The position numbers and the translations under genes are program-made. A stretch of 46,546 nucleotides of DNA from an uncultured Clostridia bacterium (GTDB taxonomy: Bacteria; Bacillota; Clostridia; TANB77; CAG-508): positions 1-46,546 of the forward strand of contig CANQSP010000007.1 in NCBI GenBank assembly GCA_947626555.1. Reading direction: 5' to 3'. Numbering within the stretch: the first letter of the stretch is position 1; every line of letters begins with the position of its first letter. The notes under the pieces are model-generated. The model ran no database searches. It was not told the DNA's origin and saw nothing but the letters and a program-made list of their open reading frames with translations. Of this stretch, positions 10,505 to 18,877 are shown piece by piece.

Positions 10505-12364
10505 ATGAGTTTTATAAATATAAAAATACCAAAAATAAAATTTAAAAAACTAAAGATAGATAATAATATAATAGATGACTTACAATACATAGATTATGAA
10601 AAATTAGAAAGGAAAAACATAAAACATAGAAATACACCATATGAAGATATGACGAATTATAAAACAGTAAAGGAGTTTTTCTTAAAATCAATAAAAGAAT
10701 ATGCAAATAATCCATGTATATTGGAGAAGCCCAGCCATAAAGAAGAATATAAAACAATTACATATAAACAATTTGGTGAAGATGTAATTGGACTTGGAAC
10801 TGCATTAATAGATATGTTAAATCTTAAAGGCAAAAGAGTAATTATAATTGGAGAAACACAATATGAATGGTATATTTCATATATGGCTATGTTATGCGGT
10901 GTAGGAATAGCAATTCCTACAGATAAGGAATTACCTGTAAATGAATTAACCAATATAGTGCTTCGTTCTAATGCTTCTGCAATTATTTATTCTAAGAAGT
11001 TAGAGGGTAATATAAAAAAAGTAAAAGATAAGGATTTAGGAATAAAATATTTTATAGAAATGAAGTCAAATGATGAAATAGATGGAAATGAAGTGGGATT
11101 AAATTATTTAGTAGAAGAAGGAAAAAAACTAGTTGAAAGTGGAAAAAACTTTTTCGAAAAAATAGAAATTGACCCTGAGGAATTTAAAATACTATTCTTT
11201 ACTTCAGGAACAACATCTAATTCAAAAGGCGTTATGCTAAATAATAGAAATTTGGCAGAAAACATAAATGCTGTATCTGCATATGTAAAAATATATCCAG
11301 TAGATAGACTATTTTCAGTTTTACCATTACATCATTGTTATGAATCTACAATAGGTTTCTTATTACCAATAGCAACAGGTGCTTCAATTGCCATATGTGA
11401 AGGTCTAAAATATATTGTACCAAATATACAAGAAGCAAAGCCTACAGGAATATTAACAGTACCATTACTTGTTGAAAGTTTATACAAAAAAATAAATGAA
11501 AAGATAGTAAAAAGTAAAAAAGATAAATTAATTAATACAATGATTTCTATTACCAATGCTTTAAAGAAAACAGGAATAGATATAAAGAGAAAAGTATTTA
11601 AAGAGATATATGATAATTTAGGTGGTAATTTAAGAATTATAGTATCGGCAGCAGCACCAATAGATAAAAAAGTAGGTGTATGGTTAGAAAATATTGGTAT
11701 TAGCTTTTTACAGGGTTATGGCTTAACAGAAACAGCACCGATATCAGCATTAACACCAGAATATAATCCATGTATAGGTTCAGTTGGAAAGCCAATTGTG
11801 CAAGCTGATGTAAAAATAGAAAATCCAAACGAAAATGGTGAAGGAGAAATATTAATAAAAACGCCAACTTTAATGATTGGTTATTATCAAGATGAAGTAG
11901 AAACTAAAAAGGCGATAGATGAAGATGGTTACTTCCATTCAGGAGATGTAGGCTATATTGATGAAGAAGGTTATATTTTTATTACCGGAAGGAGTAAAAA
12001 TGTAATAGTAACACAAAATGGTAAAAATATTTATCCGGAAGAAATAGAAATGTTATTAGATAAAGAAGATGAAATTAAAGAGTCAATGGTATATGGAAAA
12101 AAGCCAGAAGCACAAAGTAAAAAAGAAGAAAAAGAACTTATTATAACAGCAAGGGTAATACCAGATTATACTAAAATAGAAGAAATATATGGAAAGCTTT
12201 CAAAAGAAGAAATATATGATGTAATATGGAAGAAAATAAAAGATGTAAATAAAAAATTAACATCATATAAGGCTGTAAAAAATCTTGAAATAAAAGAAGG
12301 CGAATTTGAAAAAACTTCAACAATGAAGATAAAAAGGTATAAAGAATTAAGTAACCAAAATTAG
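10505..12364 (+). CDS. AMP-binding enzyme, long-chain fatty acid-CoA ligase type
   Basis: This ANL-superfamily enzyme would activate a fatty acid with ATP and load it on CoA. The P-loop motif reads LFFTSGTTSNSKGVMLNNRNL near residues 237-257; the usual Pro before Lys-Gly is Ser here. GYGLTETAP near 400 and YFHSGDVGYIDEEGYIFITGRSKNVIV near 480-506 are the A5 and A7/A8 core motifs, and the C-terminal lysine region (KTSTMKIKRY) is present. An N-terminal extension of about 40 residues, rich in Lys and Ile, precedes the domain. The length of 619 fits long-chain acyl-CoA synthetases. The start has GGAAGGG upstream. It is a single-gene unit flanked by terminators at 10373 and 12397. The substrate is not determined. 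Confidence 0.88.
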   Translation: MSFINIKIPKIKFKKLKIDNNIIDDLQYIDYEKLERKNIKHRNTPYEDMTNYKTVKEFFLKSIKEYANNPCILEKPSHKEEYKTITYKQFGEDVIGLGTALIDMLNLKGKRVIIIGETQYEWYISYMAMLCGVGIAIPTDKELPVNELTNIVLRSNASAIIYSKKLEGNIKKVKDKDLGIKYFIEMKSNDEIDGNEVGLNYLVEEGKKLVESGKNFFEKIEIDPEEFKILFFTSGTTSNSKGVMLNNRNLAENINAVSAYVKIYPVDRLFSVLPLHHCYESTIGFLLPIATGASIAICEGLKYIVPNIQEAKPTGILTVPLLVESLYKKINEKIVKSKKDKLINTMISITNALKKTGIDIKRKVFKEIYDNLGGNLRIIVSAAAPIDKKVGVWLENIGISFLQGYGLTETAPISALTPEYNPCIGSVGKPIVQADVKIENPNENGEGEILIKTPTLMIGYYQDEVETKKAIDEDGYFHSGDVGYIDEEGYIFITGRSKNVIVTQNGKNIYPEEIEMLLDKEDEIKESMVYGKKPEAQSKKEEKELIITARVIPDYTKIEEIYGKLSKEEIYDVIWKKIKDVNKKLTSYKAVKNLEIKEGEFEKTSTMKIKRYKELSNQN

Positions 12365-12396
12365 TATGTAAAGTACATAAGTGTCCAATATGTAGT

Positions 12397-12429
12397 AAAG
12401 CAAGAAATTATTTGATAATTTCTTGCTTT
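12397..12429 (+). terminator. Terminator, GCAAG family
   Basis: Perfect 14-bp stem AAAGCAAGAAATTA / TAATTTCTTGCTTT with a short loop, then TATG. Confidence 0.85.
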
Positions 12430-12494
12430 TATGATATTATATTATAGCAAAAATAACTTGATTAATTATAGTATCAAACAAATTGGAGAAAAAA

Positions 12495-14399
12495 ATGAAT
12501 TATAAAATTACGAATGGTTCTGTATCTTATGGAGCGGAAACCATTTTAGAAGAAATAAATTTTGAAGTTAAAGATAGAGAAAAAGTTGCAATAGTAGGTA
12601 GGAATGGAAGCGGAAAAACTACTTTATTAAAAGCACTTATAAATAACGAACTTCTTTCAGAAGGGATAGGAACAGATAAATTCAGCATATACAAAGAAAG
12701 TGTAAAAGAAATAGGCTATCTTAAACAAATTGACTTTGAAGATGATAGTATAACTATGCTAGATGAAATATTAAAGGTATATGAACCAATAATTGAATTA
12801 GAAAAAAAATTAGAAAATTTAGTTGTTGAAATGCAAAATAATAGTTCAGAAGAATTAGCAAAAGAATATTCTAAAACTCTTGATAAATATGAACTTTTAG
12901 ATGGTTATACATATAAAAAAGAATATGAAACGGCAATTAGTAAATTTGGTTTTACAAATGACGATAAATATAAAAAGATAAGTGAATTTTCAGGAGGACA
13001 AAGAACTAAAATTGCTTTTATAAAATTACTTTTAAGTAAGCCAGATTTATTACTTTTAGATGAGCCAACAAACCATTTGGATATAACTACTATTGAATGG
13101 TTAGAAAGTTATTTAAAAGATTATCCAAAGGCTGTTGTTATAGTTTCACACGATAGAATGTTTTTAAATAAAATTGTAAATAAAATTTATGAAATAGAGT
13201 ATGGAGCTATTACAGAATATAGTGGTAACTATGAATTTTTTGAAAGACAAAAAAGAGTAAATTATGAAAAACAGCTTAAAGACTTTGAATTTCAACAAAA
13301 AGAAATAAAAAGATTAAATGATATAGCTGATAGATTTAAGTTTAAGCCAACAAAAGCAAAGATGGCATTGTCTAAATTAAAACAAATTGAAAGAATGGTA
13401 AAAATAGAGGAACCTAATAAATACGATTTAAAATCATTTAAAGCAAATTTTGAAATTAATATAGAAAGTGGAAATAATGTTTTAACAGTAAAAAATTTAG
13501 AAATAGGATATAAAGAAGTTTTAGCAAAGTGCACATTTAATCTATATAAAGGTCAAAAGCTAGGAATAATTGGAGGAAATGGAACAGGAAAGTCTACTTT
13601 ACTAAAAACATTAGTAGGGGAAGTAAAACAAATAGACGGAAGTTTTGAATTTGGTCATAATGTGCAAATAGGATATTTTGACCAGCAAATGCTTGGGGTA
13701 GATCCTGAGAAAACAGTATTTGATGAGTTCTTAAATGAATTCCCAACACTTACAACAACGCAGGTAAGAAATTCTCTAGCTGCATTTATGTTCACTGGAG
13801 ATGACGTATTCAAGAAAGTAAGAATGCTTTCAGGAGGAGAAAAAGTAAGACTTTCAATTAGTAAAATATTAAAAAAAGGAGCAAATCTTTTAATACTTGA
13901 TGAACCTACAAACCATATGGATATTGTAGGGAAAGAATCTTTGGAAAATATGTTAAAAGAATATAAAGGAACCTTAATATTTGTTTCTCACGATAGATTT
14001 TTTGTAAACAAAATAGCGGATTCAATTTTGAGTTTTGAAAATGGAACGACAAAATTTTATCCGTATGGATATGAGTATTATTTGGAAAAAAGAGATGAAA
14101 ATGCAGTTCAAGAAATAGCACCAAAACAAGAAAAGGCAAAAAAAGAATATATAAATCCATTAAAGGAAAAGGAAAAATTGGAAAGAAAAATAAAAAGGGC
14201 AGAAGAAGAAATAGCTAAGAGAGAACTTGAAAGGTCTAATTTGCAAGATGAACTTTCAAAGGAAGAAGTATATTCAGATTATATAAAAGTTGGGGAAATT
14301 CAAGATAAAATAGATTTATTAAATAAAGAGATTGATGAATTTATGCTTTCATGGGAGAAGTGTCAGGAAGAAATAGAAAAGTTAAATTGGAAAGGATAA
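12495..14399 (+). CDS. ABC-F family ATPase (ribosome-associated or antibiotic-resistance type)
   Basis: This soluble protein has two ABC nucleotide-binding domains and no membrane helices. Domain 1 has Walker A GRNGSGKTTL, signature FSGGQRTKIAF and Walker B LLLLDEPTNHLDI. Domain 2 has GGNGTGKSTL, LSGGEKVRLSIS and LLILDEPTNHMDI. The inter-domain linker (KRLNDIADRFKFKPTKAKMA) and a C-terminal coiled coil (about 560-634) match Firmicute ABC-F proteins of the Uup/YdiF/YfmR kind. ABC-F proteins bind the ribosomal E site. The true start is the ATG at 12495 (634 residues), with GGAG and 6 A's upstream; an in-frame TTG at 12483 overlaps that site. It is followed after 3 bases by the PAP2 gene. Subfamily assignment needs alignment. 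Confidence 0.92.
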   Translation: MNYKITNGSVSYGAETILEEINFEVKDREKVAIVGRNGSGKTTLLKALINNELLSEGIGTDKFSIYKESVKEIGYLKQIDFEDDSITMLDEILKVYEPIIELEKKLENLVVEMQNNSSEELAKEYSKTLDKYELLDGYTYKKEYETAISKFGFTNDDKYKKISEFSGGQRTKIAFIKLLLSKPDLLLLDEPTNHLDITTIEWLESYLKDYPKAVVIVSHDRMFLNKIVNKIYEIEYGAITEYSGNYEFFERQKRVNYEKQLKDFEFQQKEIKRLNDIADRFKFKPTKAKMALSKLKQIERMVKIEEPNKYDLKSFKANFEINIESGNNVLTVKNLEIGYKEVLAKCTFNLYKGQKLGIIGGNGTGKSTLLKTLVGEVKQIDGSFEFGHNVQIGYFDQQMLGVDPEKTVFDEFLNEFPTLTTTQVRNSLAAFMFTGDDVFKKVRMLSGGEKVRLSISKILKKGANLLILDEPTNHMDIVGKESLENMLKEYKGTLIFVSHDRFFVNKIADSILSFENGTTKFYPYGYEYYLEKRDENAVQEIAPKQEKAKKEYINPLKEKEKLERKIKRAEEEIAKRELERSNLQDELSKEEVYSDYIKVGEIQDKIDLLNKEIDEFMLSWEKCQEEIEKLNWKG

Positions 14400-14402
14400 T
14401 TA

Positions 14403-15059
14403 ATGAAAATACAAGAGTTAAAAGAGTGGTTTTTAAAAAACGCTAAATGGATAGTATTATTTTTAGCTATAATAGGATTTTTAGCTTTAGCTGAAAATGT
14501 ATGGAATAAAGAAATTATGAGTTTAGACATTGTTGGATATAAAATTATTTCTACTGTTTTAATTTCGGAATTTATGACACCTATAGCAAAATTAATAACA
14601 AATTTAGGAGGTGCACTCTTTTTAATTTTTATAGCCATAACATTATTAGTGCTTATAAAAAATAAGAAAATAGGACTATCTATATGTTCAAATTTAGTAA
14701 TTGTAACAGTGTTAAATATATTATTAAAAAATATATTGCAAAGACCTAGACCAACAGAATTTAGATTAATAGATGAAAGTGGATACAGTTTTCCATCAGG
14801 TCATTCAATGGTAAGTATGGCATTTTATGGATTTTTAATTTATCTAATATATAAAAATGTAAAGAATAAGAAAATTAAATGGGCATTAATAATTATTTTA
14901 AGTATATTGATATGCTTTATAGGTATAAGCAGAATATACTTGGGAGTGCATTATACAAGCGATGTGTTAGGTGGATTTTTAATATCAATTTCATATTTAG
15001 TAATATATGCAAGTATTATAAAAAAATTCATGTTTGCAAGTTCACAGACAACAAAGTAA
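14403..15059 (+). CDS. PAP2-family membrane phosphatase
   Basis: This 218-residue membrane protein has about five to six helices. The three phosphatase motifs are all present: KNILQRPRP (about 114-122), SFPSGHSM (about 133-140) and SRIYLGVHYTSDVLGG (about 180-195), which carry the catalytic His/Asp. Such enzymes dephosphorylate phosphatidate, undecaprenyl diphosphate or PG-phosphate on the outer face of the membrane. The gene starts 3 bases after the ABC-F stop and is probably translated from the same mRNA. The substrate cannot be decided from sequence. Confidence 0.9.
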   Translation: MKIQELKEWFLKNAKWIVLFLAIIGFLALAENVWNKEIMSLDIVGYKIISTVLISEFMTPIAKLITNLGGALFLIFIAITLLVLIKNKKIGLSICSNLVIVTVLNILLKNILQRPRPTEFRLIDESGYSFPSGHSMVSMAFYGFLIYLIYKNVKNKKIKWALIIILSILICFIGISRIYLGVHYTSDVLGGFLISISYLVIYASIIKKFMFASSQTTK

Positions 15060-15197
15060 AATAGAAAATTATAAATTTTTTTGACGAAAATTGAAACTTT
15101 TTTTTGATAAATGGAACTATATAGATGTAAGTATTTTATAAAAAAATAGATTAAAATGTCTAAAATTGTTGGTAGAAAACATATTTGAATAAAACTA

Positions 15198-15225
15198 TTG
15201 TATTTTTTTAAAATTGTAATATAAT
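15198..15225 (+). promoter_or_regulatory. Promoter of gshAB
   Basis: TTGTAT (15198-15203), 16 bases, TATAAT (15220-15225), about 97 bases before gshAB. The rest of the 262-bp gap (15060-15321) is A/T-rich with poly-T tracts and shows no other clear signal beyond the short reading frame at 15254. Confidence 0.5.
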
Positions 15226-15253
15226 AGATACACTGTGGAGGTAAAGCATTAAC

Positions 15254-15352
15254 ATGGGAAGAATAATTTTTTTTCATGATTATATAGCTTACTTAGCAGA
15301 GCAAGAAAGGAATATTTTAATATGGAAGAGAGCTTATATAGTATTGGAATAG
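15254..15352 (+). CDS. Possible short upstream reading frame (32 aa) overlapping gshAB
   Basis: An ATG at 15254 with GGAGG about 12 bases upstream opens a 32-residue frame (MGRIIFFHDYIAYL...) that ends inside gshAB in another frame, overlapping its start by 31 bases. It could be a regulatory leader peptide. A T8 run inside it could alternatively hide an indel that would extend the GshAB N-terminus. It may equally be chance. Confidence 0.25.
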   Translation: MGRIIFFHDYIAYLAEQERNILIWKRAYIVLE

Positions 15353-17481
15353 AAAGGGAAGGGTTAAGGTGTGATGAAAATGGAAATTTATCTCAAAAAC
15401 CACATCCACAAGCTTTCTATGATAGGAAGAAGAATAATTTTATAACAACAGATTGGGGAGAAGCACAAATGGAATTAAGAACTCCAGTGTGCAAAGATAC
15501 AAATGAATGTTATGAGAAACTAAACGAAATTACAAATGTTGCTTTATGCGAATTAAATAATCAGCAGGAGGTTATGTGGCCATATAGTATGCAATGCATA
15601 CTTCCAAAAGAGGAAGATTTCCCATGGGGAAATTATGGAACATATATGTATGAATATGAGTATGAAATGTATTTATATAAAAAGTATGGTTATAAAATGC
15701 ATTGTATGTCAGGTATACATGTTAATTGTTCTTTTAGCAATGTATTGTTTGAAAAAATAAAAGCAACATACAAAAGTATACCACAAAATTTAGATGACGC
15801 ATATTGTAAAATAATGAGAGTTTTTATGAAAAGAGCTTGGATATTAATGTATTTCTTTGGAGCAACTCCTTTACAACTTGATGGGGAGGAAAAAAGTAAA
15901 ATATCAATAAGAAATTCAGAAAAAACAGGTTTTACAAACACGAAAAAAATAGAAATAGATTTAACAAGTAAAGAAAAATATATAAATTCAATAAGAAAAT
16001 TAATAAATGAAGGAACTATTAAAGCAGCTACAGAGGTATATTTGCCAATTAGAGTAAAGTCTATAGATAAAAATGATGTACTTAAGGAACTTGAAGAACA
16101 ACCAATAAATCATATAGAAGTTAGATTATGTGATATTAATCCTTTTGATAAATGTGGTATAAATAAAGAGCAAATGGATATAGTAGTCTTATTTTTAATA
16201 AAATGTCTTATTGAAAATGAGGATGATGTAAAGGGGTACAATTATAAGCAAATTGCAAAAGATGGTTTTAATAAAGAGCAAATAGAGCAACTTGCTCAAG
16301 AATTAGACTCATATAAGGAAATAAATGAGACATTAGAACTTGAATTTAAAGAAACTATTGAAAAATATCAAAAAGATATTCAAAATGGAGAAGCAACAAT
16401 AGCAGAAAGAGTAGTAAAATTAGCTCATAGTGAAGGTTTATTAAATGCAATTTTAAATCTTGCTAAAAAGTATAGTGAAGAAGCGGAAAAAATGAGGTAT
16501 AAAATAACTGGACATGCTAATCTAGAGCCATCAACACAAATATTAATAAAAGATGCTATTTCAAGAGGTGTTGACTATAAAATCATTGATGAAAAGAAAA
16601 GCTTTGTAGAATTTAGCAATGGAGATGTAAGAGAGTGTGTAATTCAAGCATCAAAAACATCTAAGGATTCATATATATATCCTTTTATTACTGATGATAA
16701 AATGTATGCCAAAAGAATAATGATTGAAAATGGCATAGATACTCCAATGTGCATATATATTAATAAGAAAATGAATCAAGAAAAGATAGGAAAAGTGATA
16801 AAATCTTTAGTAGGTAAAAAAGTAGTTGTAAAACCTAGAACCACAAACTATGGTGACGGCATTACAATTATTGACAATCCAGCTACAGAAGAAGTTTTGA
16901 AGAATGCAATAGAGTATGCATTTTCTTTTGACGAAGATGTTTTAATAGAAGAATACGTTAAAGGAAACGAATATAGATTTTTGGTATTAGATGGAAAATG
17001 TATTCATGTATCTTGGAGAAGACGTACAAGTGTTGTTGGAGATGGCGTATCTACTATACAACAATTAATAGATAAAAAGGTAAATAGTCTATTATACACG
17101 AGATTTAATAGAAAAATAGTTGTAAATCAACTTATGTTGGATTATCTTTCAGAGCAAGGATATTCATTAGAATATGTGCCTTCAAAAGATGAAAGAATAT
17201 ACCTTCATAAAATTTCAAATGTAAGTAAGGGTGGAGAGGCAGTAGGAGTAAACGAAATAATGCCAGATTACTTTAAAAAGATTGCAGAAAAACTTGTTAA
17301 AGCATTTAATGCAAAAATATGTGGAGTTGATATTATAATAGATGATTTAAATTCAACAAATTACAAAGTTATAGAATTAAATGATAATCCTGGTTTCCTT
17401 TCAAATGAATATCCAGTTGAAGGACAAGGAGTAAAAGTCGGAATAGAAATTCTTAAGTTTTTGAATTTAATAAAAGATTAA
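15322..17481 (+). CDS. gshAB: Bifunctional glutamate-cysteine ligase / glutathione synthetase GshAB (GshF)
   Basis: The enzyme makes gamma-glutamylcysteine and then glutathione, both ATP-dependent, in the cytoplasm. The N-terminal half is a GshA-type ligase: SIGIEREGLRCDENGNL at the start, then TTDWGEAQMELRTPV, MSGIHVNCSFS and IEVRLCDINPFDKCGI. From about residue 475 an ATP-grasp domain follows: KRIMIENGIDTPMCIY, VVVKPRTTNYGDGITII, EEYVKGNEYRFLVLDGK, and a C-terminal VIELNDNPGFLSNEYPVEG. The length of 719 is slightly short against about 750 for Listeria or Streptococcus GshF, mainly at the N-terminus. The start has AAGAAAGGA upstream. Glutathione synthesis suits an anaerobe facing oxygen or bile stress. 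Confidence 0.93.
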   Translation: MEESLYSIGIEREGLRCDENGNLSQKPHPQAFYDRKKNNFITTDWGEAQMELRTPVCKDTNECYEKLNEITNVALCELNNQQEVMWPYSMQCILPKEEDFPWGNYGTYMYEYEYEMYLYKKYGYKMHCMSGIHVNCSFSNVLFEKIKATYKSIPQNLDDAYCKIMRVFMKRAWILMYFFGATPLQLDGEEKSKISIRNSEKTGFTNTKKIEIDLTSKEKYINSIRKLINEGTIKAATEVYLPIRVKSIDKNDVLKELEEQPINHIEVRLCDINPFDKCGINKEQMDIVVLFLIKCLIENEDDVKGYNYKQIAKDGFNKEQIEQLAQELDSYKEINETLELEFKETIEKYQKDIQNGEATIAERVVKLAHSEGLLNAILNLAKKYSEEAEKMRYKITGHANLEPSTQILIKDAISRGVDYKIIDEKKSFVEFSNGDVRECVIQASKTSKDSYIYPFITDDKMYAKRIMIENGIDTPMCIYINKKMNQEKIGKVIKSLVGKKVVVKPRTTNYGDGITIIDNPATEEVLKNAIEYAFSFDEDVLIEEYVKGNEYRFLVLDGKCIHVSWRRRTSVVGDGVSTIQQLIDKKVNSLLYTRFNRKIVVNQLMLDYLSEQGYSLEYVPSKDERIYLHKISNVSKGGEAVGVNEIMPDYFKKIAEKLVKAFNAKICGVDIIIDDLNSTNYKVIELNDNPGFLSNEYPVEGQGVKVGIEILKFLNLIKD

Positions 17482-17511
17482 AAAGGAAAAAGTTCATTTT
17501 AAACAATATAA

Positions 17512-17551
17512 AAATATATAGAAATTAAAAATAATTTCTATATATTTTTTT
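17512..17551 (+). terminator. Terminator after gshAB
   Basis: Perfect 15-bp stem AAATATATAGAAATT / AATTTCTATATATTT with a 6-base loop and trailing T's. Confidence 0.85.
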
Positions 17552-17622
17552 AAACTTGTAACCTTTTTAAAATAAATGGTATTATATTAATGAAAGTGCT
17601 TTTATAGGAGTTTAGATCTAAA

Positions 17623-18183
17623 TTGAATGATAATAAAATAATTAAAGATTTTAAATGTAACAAAAACTTAAATATTGAGGAAATAATAGAAACATATAAT
17701 AACTATCTCTACACAATTATTAATAAATTTATTTCTAATCAAGAGGATATAGAGGAAGTTTTATCAGATGTATTTGTTGTATTATGGAATAATTGTAATA
17801 ATAACAAAGTAGATGAGAATGTAAAAATAAAGCCATACTTGGTGGGGATAACAAAGAATTTGGTAAAGAAAAAGTATAGAATTTACAATATGCAAGTTTC
17901 TGTAAAAAGTATGGATGAATTAGAGGTAGAAATTCAAGACAATTATGATATTTCGCTATTAGCGGAAAATAATGAGAAAAGTAAAATTATTCTTGAAGTA
18001 CAAAATAGTATGAAAGAAGAAGAACAAAAGATTTTTATTATGTTTTATTACCAGAACCAAAAAGTAAAAGATATTGCTAAAGTTCTTAATATATCAGTTT
18101 CGAAAGTAAAGATAGTACTTCATAGATTAAGAAATTTAGTAAAGAAAAAATTGAAAGAAAGAGGGTATGACTATGGAAAATAA
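17623..18183 (+). CDS. ECF-like sigma-70 family RNA polymerase sigma factor
   Basis: This is a 186-residue protein with two sigma domains. Region 2 is near residues 15-75 (YNNYLYTIINKFISNQEDIEEVLSDVFVVLWNN, matching the DAEDxxQDxF pattern). Region 4 is near 120-180 (EEEQKIFIMFYYQNQKVKDIAKVLNISVSKVKIVLHRLRNLVKKKL, a helix-turn-helix). It would direct RNA polymerase to a small regulon. The start is a TTG at 17623 with AGGAG about 12 bases upstream. The next gene overlaps its end and encodes a single-pass membrane protein, the usual sigma/anti-sigma arrangement. The promoters it recognises may be those at 9381 and 33781, but that is speculation. Confidence 0.88.
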   Translation: MNDNKIIKDFKCNKNLNIEEIIETYNNYLYTIINKFISNQEDIEEVLSDVFVVLWNNCNNNKVDENVKIKPYLVGITKNLVKKKYRIYNMQVSVKSMDELEVEIQDNYDISLLAENNEKSKIILEVQNSMKEEEQKIFIMFYYQNQKVKDIAKVLNISVSKVKIVLHRLRNLVKKKLKERGYDYGK

Positions 18184-18616
18184 TGAATTAAATAAAACAA
18201 TAATAGATAAGGTGAGAAGTAAAGTAGTTGTATCTAATTTAGAAAGAGAGGAAAAAATGAAATTAAGTAAAAGAAAACAAGTTATTTCAGTAGTAGCAGT
18301 ATTAATGGTATTTTTATTAGGAGGAGTTGCTACAGTAAATGCTGCAACAAATGGCAAACTAGTAGAAGAGATAAAAGGTACATTAAAGGTATTCTTTGTA
18401 AAGGCAGATAATGGAACAATGCAATTAACTTATGAAGGTGAAAGTGAAGAACTACCAGAGGGTGAAGAACAACCAAGTGTAACATATAGTATTACAGGTG
18501 ATTCAGATTTAGAAGTTGAAAAATATTATGTAAAAACGAATGTTATAAATAGTGATGATTTAACTAATAGTGAGGCAATGGAACAAGGAATTGTAGTACG
18601 ATACGAAAATAAATAA
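18173..18616 (+). CDS. Single-pass membrane protein, probable partner of the sigma factor
   Basis: The likely start is the ATG at 18173 (MENNELNKTIID), with GAGGG about 8 bases upstream; an ATG at 18167 is too close to that site. The gene overlaps the sigma factor stop by 11 bases, showing translational coupling. The product has 147 residues: a short cytoplasmic N-terminus (about 35 residues), one membrane helix (QVISVVAVLMVFLLGGVATV), and an extracytoplasmic acidic domain with EGESEELPEGEEQ. The layout is that of an anti-sigma factor or DUF4179-like protein, but no zinc-binding HxxxCxxC is present. The 3' end of this gene is duplicated at 20146-20199. Confidence 0.7.
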   Translation: MENNELNKTIIDKVRSKVVVSNLEREEKMKLSKRKQVISVVAVLMVFLLGGVATVNAATNGKLVEEIKGTLKVFFVKADNGTMQLTYEGESEELPEGEEQPSVTYSITGDSDLEVEKYYVKTNVINSDDLTNSEAMEQGIVVRYENK

Positions 18617-18716
18617 AATATAATTTATTAAAAATGCTAGTTAGTGAATTATAACTTATATATGCAAGTGATTATTTAGATAGTCACTTGTATTTTATTT
18701 TTACATGAAAAAACTT
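18567..18716 (+). repeat. Direct repeat, copy 1 (gene end plus terminator)
   Basis: This covers the last 50 bases of the anti-sigma-like gene and its downstream terminator (CAAGTGA ... TCACTTG, 18662-18692). It is repeated with few changes at 20150-20300, on the other side of the first 407-residue cassette. Confidence 0.85.
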
Positions 18717-18759
18717 TTAAACTTTGAAAAACTGTTTAAGTATAAATCATTTAATTCTA

Positions 18760-18877
18760 TTTACATTTGACATAAAAAGTATTATAATATAGCCTATAAA
18801 TTGGTTATTGCACAACCGAGTATAAAAATATACGGGGGAGTGCAATTCCTCCGTAAATCTTTTTAGGAGGAAAAAAT
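18760..18877 (+). promoter_or_regulatory. Promoter and kissing-loop structured leader, copy 1
   Basis: The promoter is TTTACA (18760-18765), 17 bases, TATAAT (18783-18788). Leader hairpin H1 (18801-18819) has stem TTGGTT/AACCGA and loop ATTGCAC (18807-18813). H2 is optional (GTATA AAAA TATAC, 18820-18833). H3 (18831-18855) has a 9-bp stem TACGGGGGA/TCCTCCGTA and loop GTGCAAT (18840-18846). The H1 and H3 loops are fully complementary over 7 nt. The H3 strand TTCCTCC (18846-18852) is fully complementary to GGAGGAA (18866-18872), which contains the ribosome site. H3 followed by AAATCTTTTT also resembles a terminator. No known riboswitch class is matched. Confidence 0.7.

Noticed and set aside
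15150-15180. Third copy of the TTACCAAC/GTCTAAAT element, inverted, near gshAB
   Set aside because: Only short pieces match (TGTCTAAA and ATTGTTGGTA) with the wrong spacing, so it is probably chance.
18795-18877. Purine-type riboswitch, which also uses a loop-loop contact
   Set aside because: There is no enclosing P1 stem or three-way junction with the conserved core bases; the hairpins are in series and the loops pair over all 7 nt.
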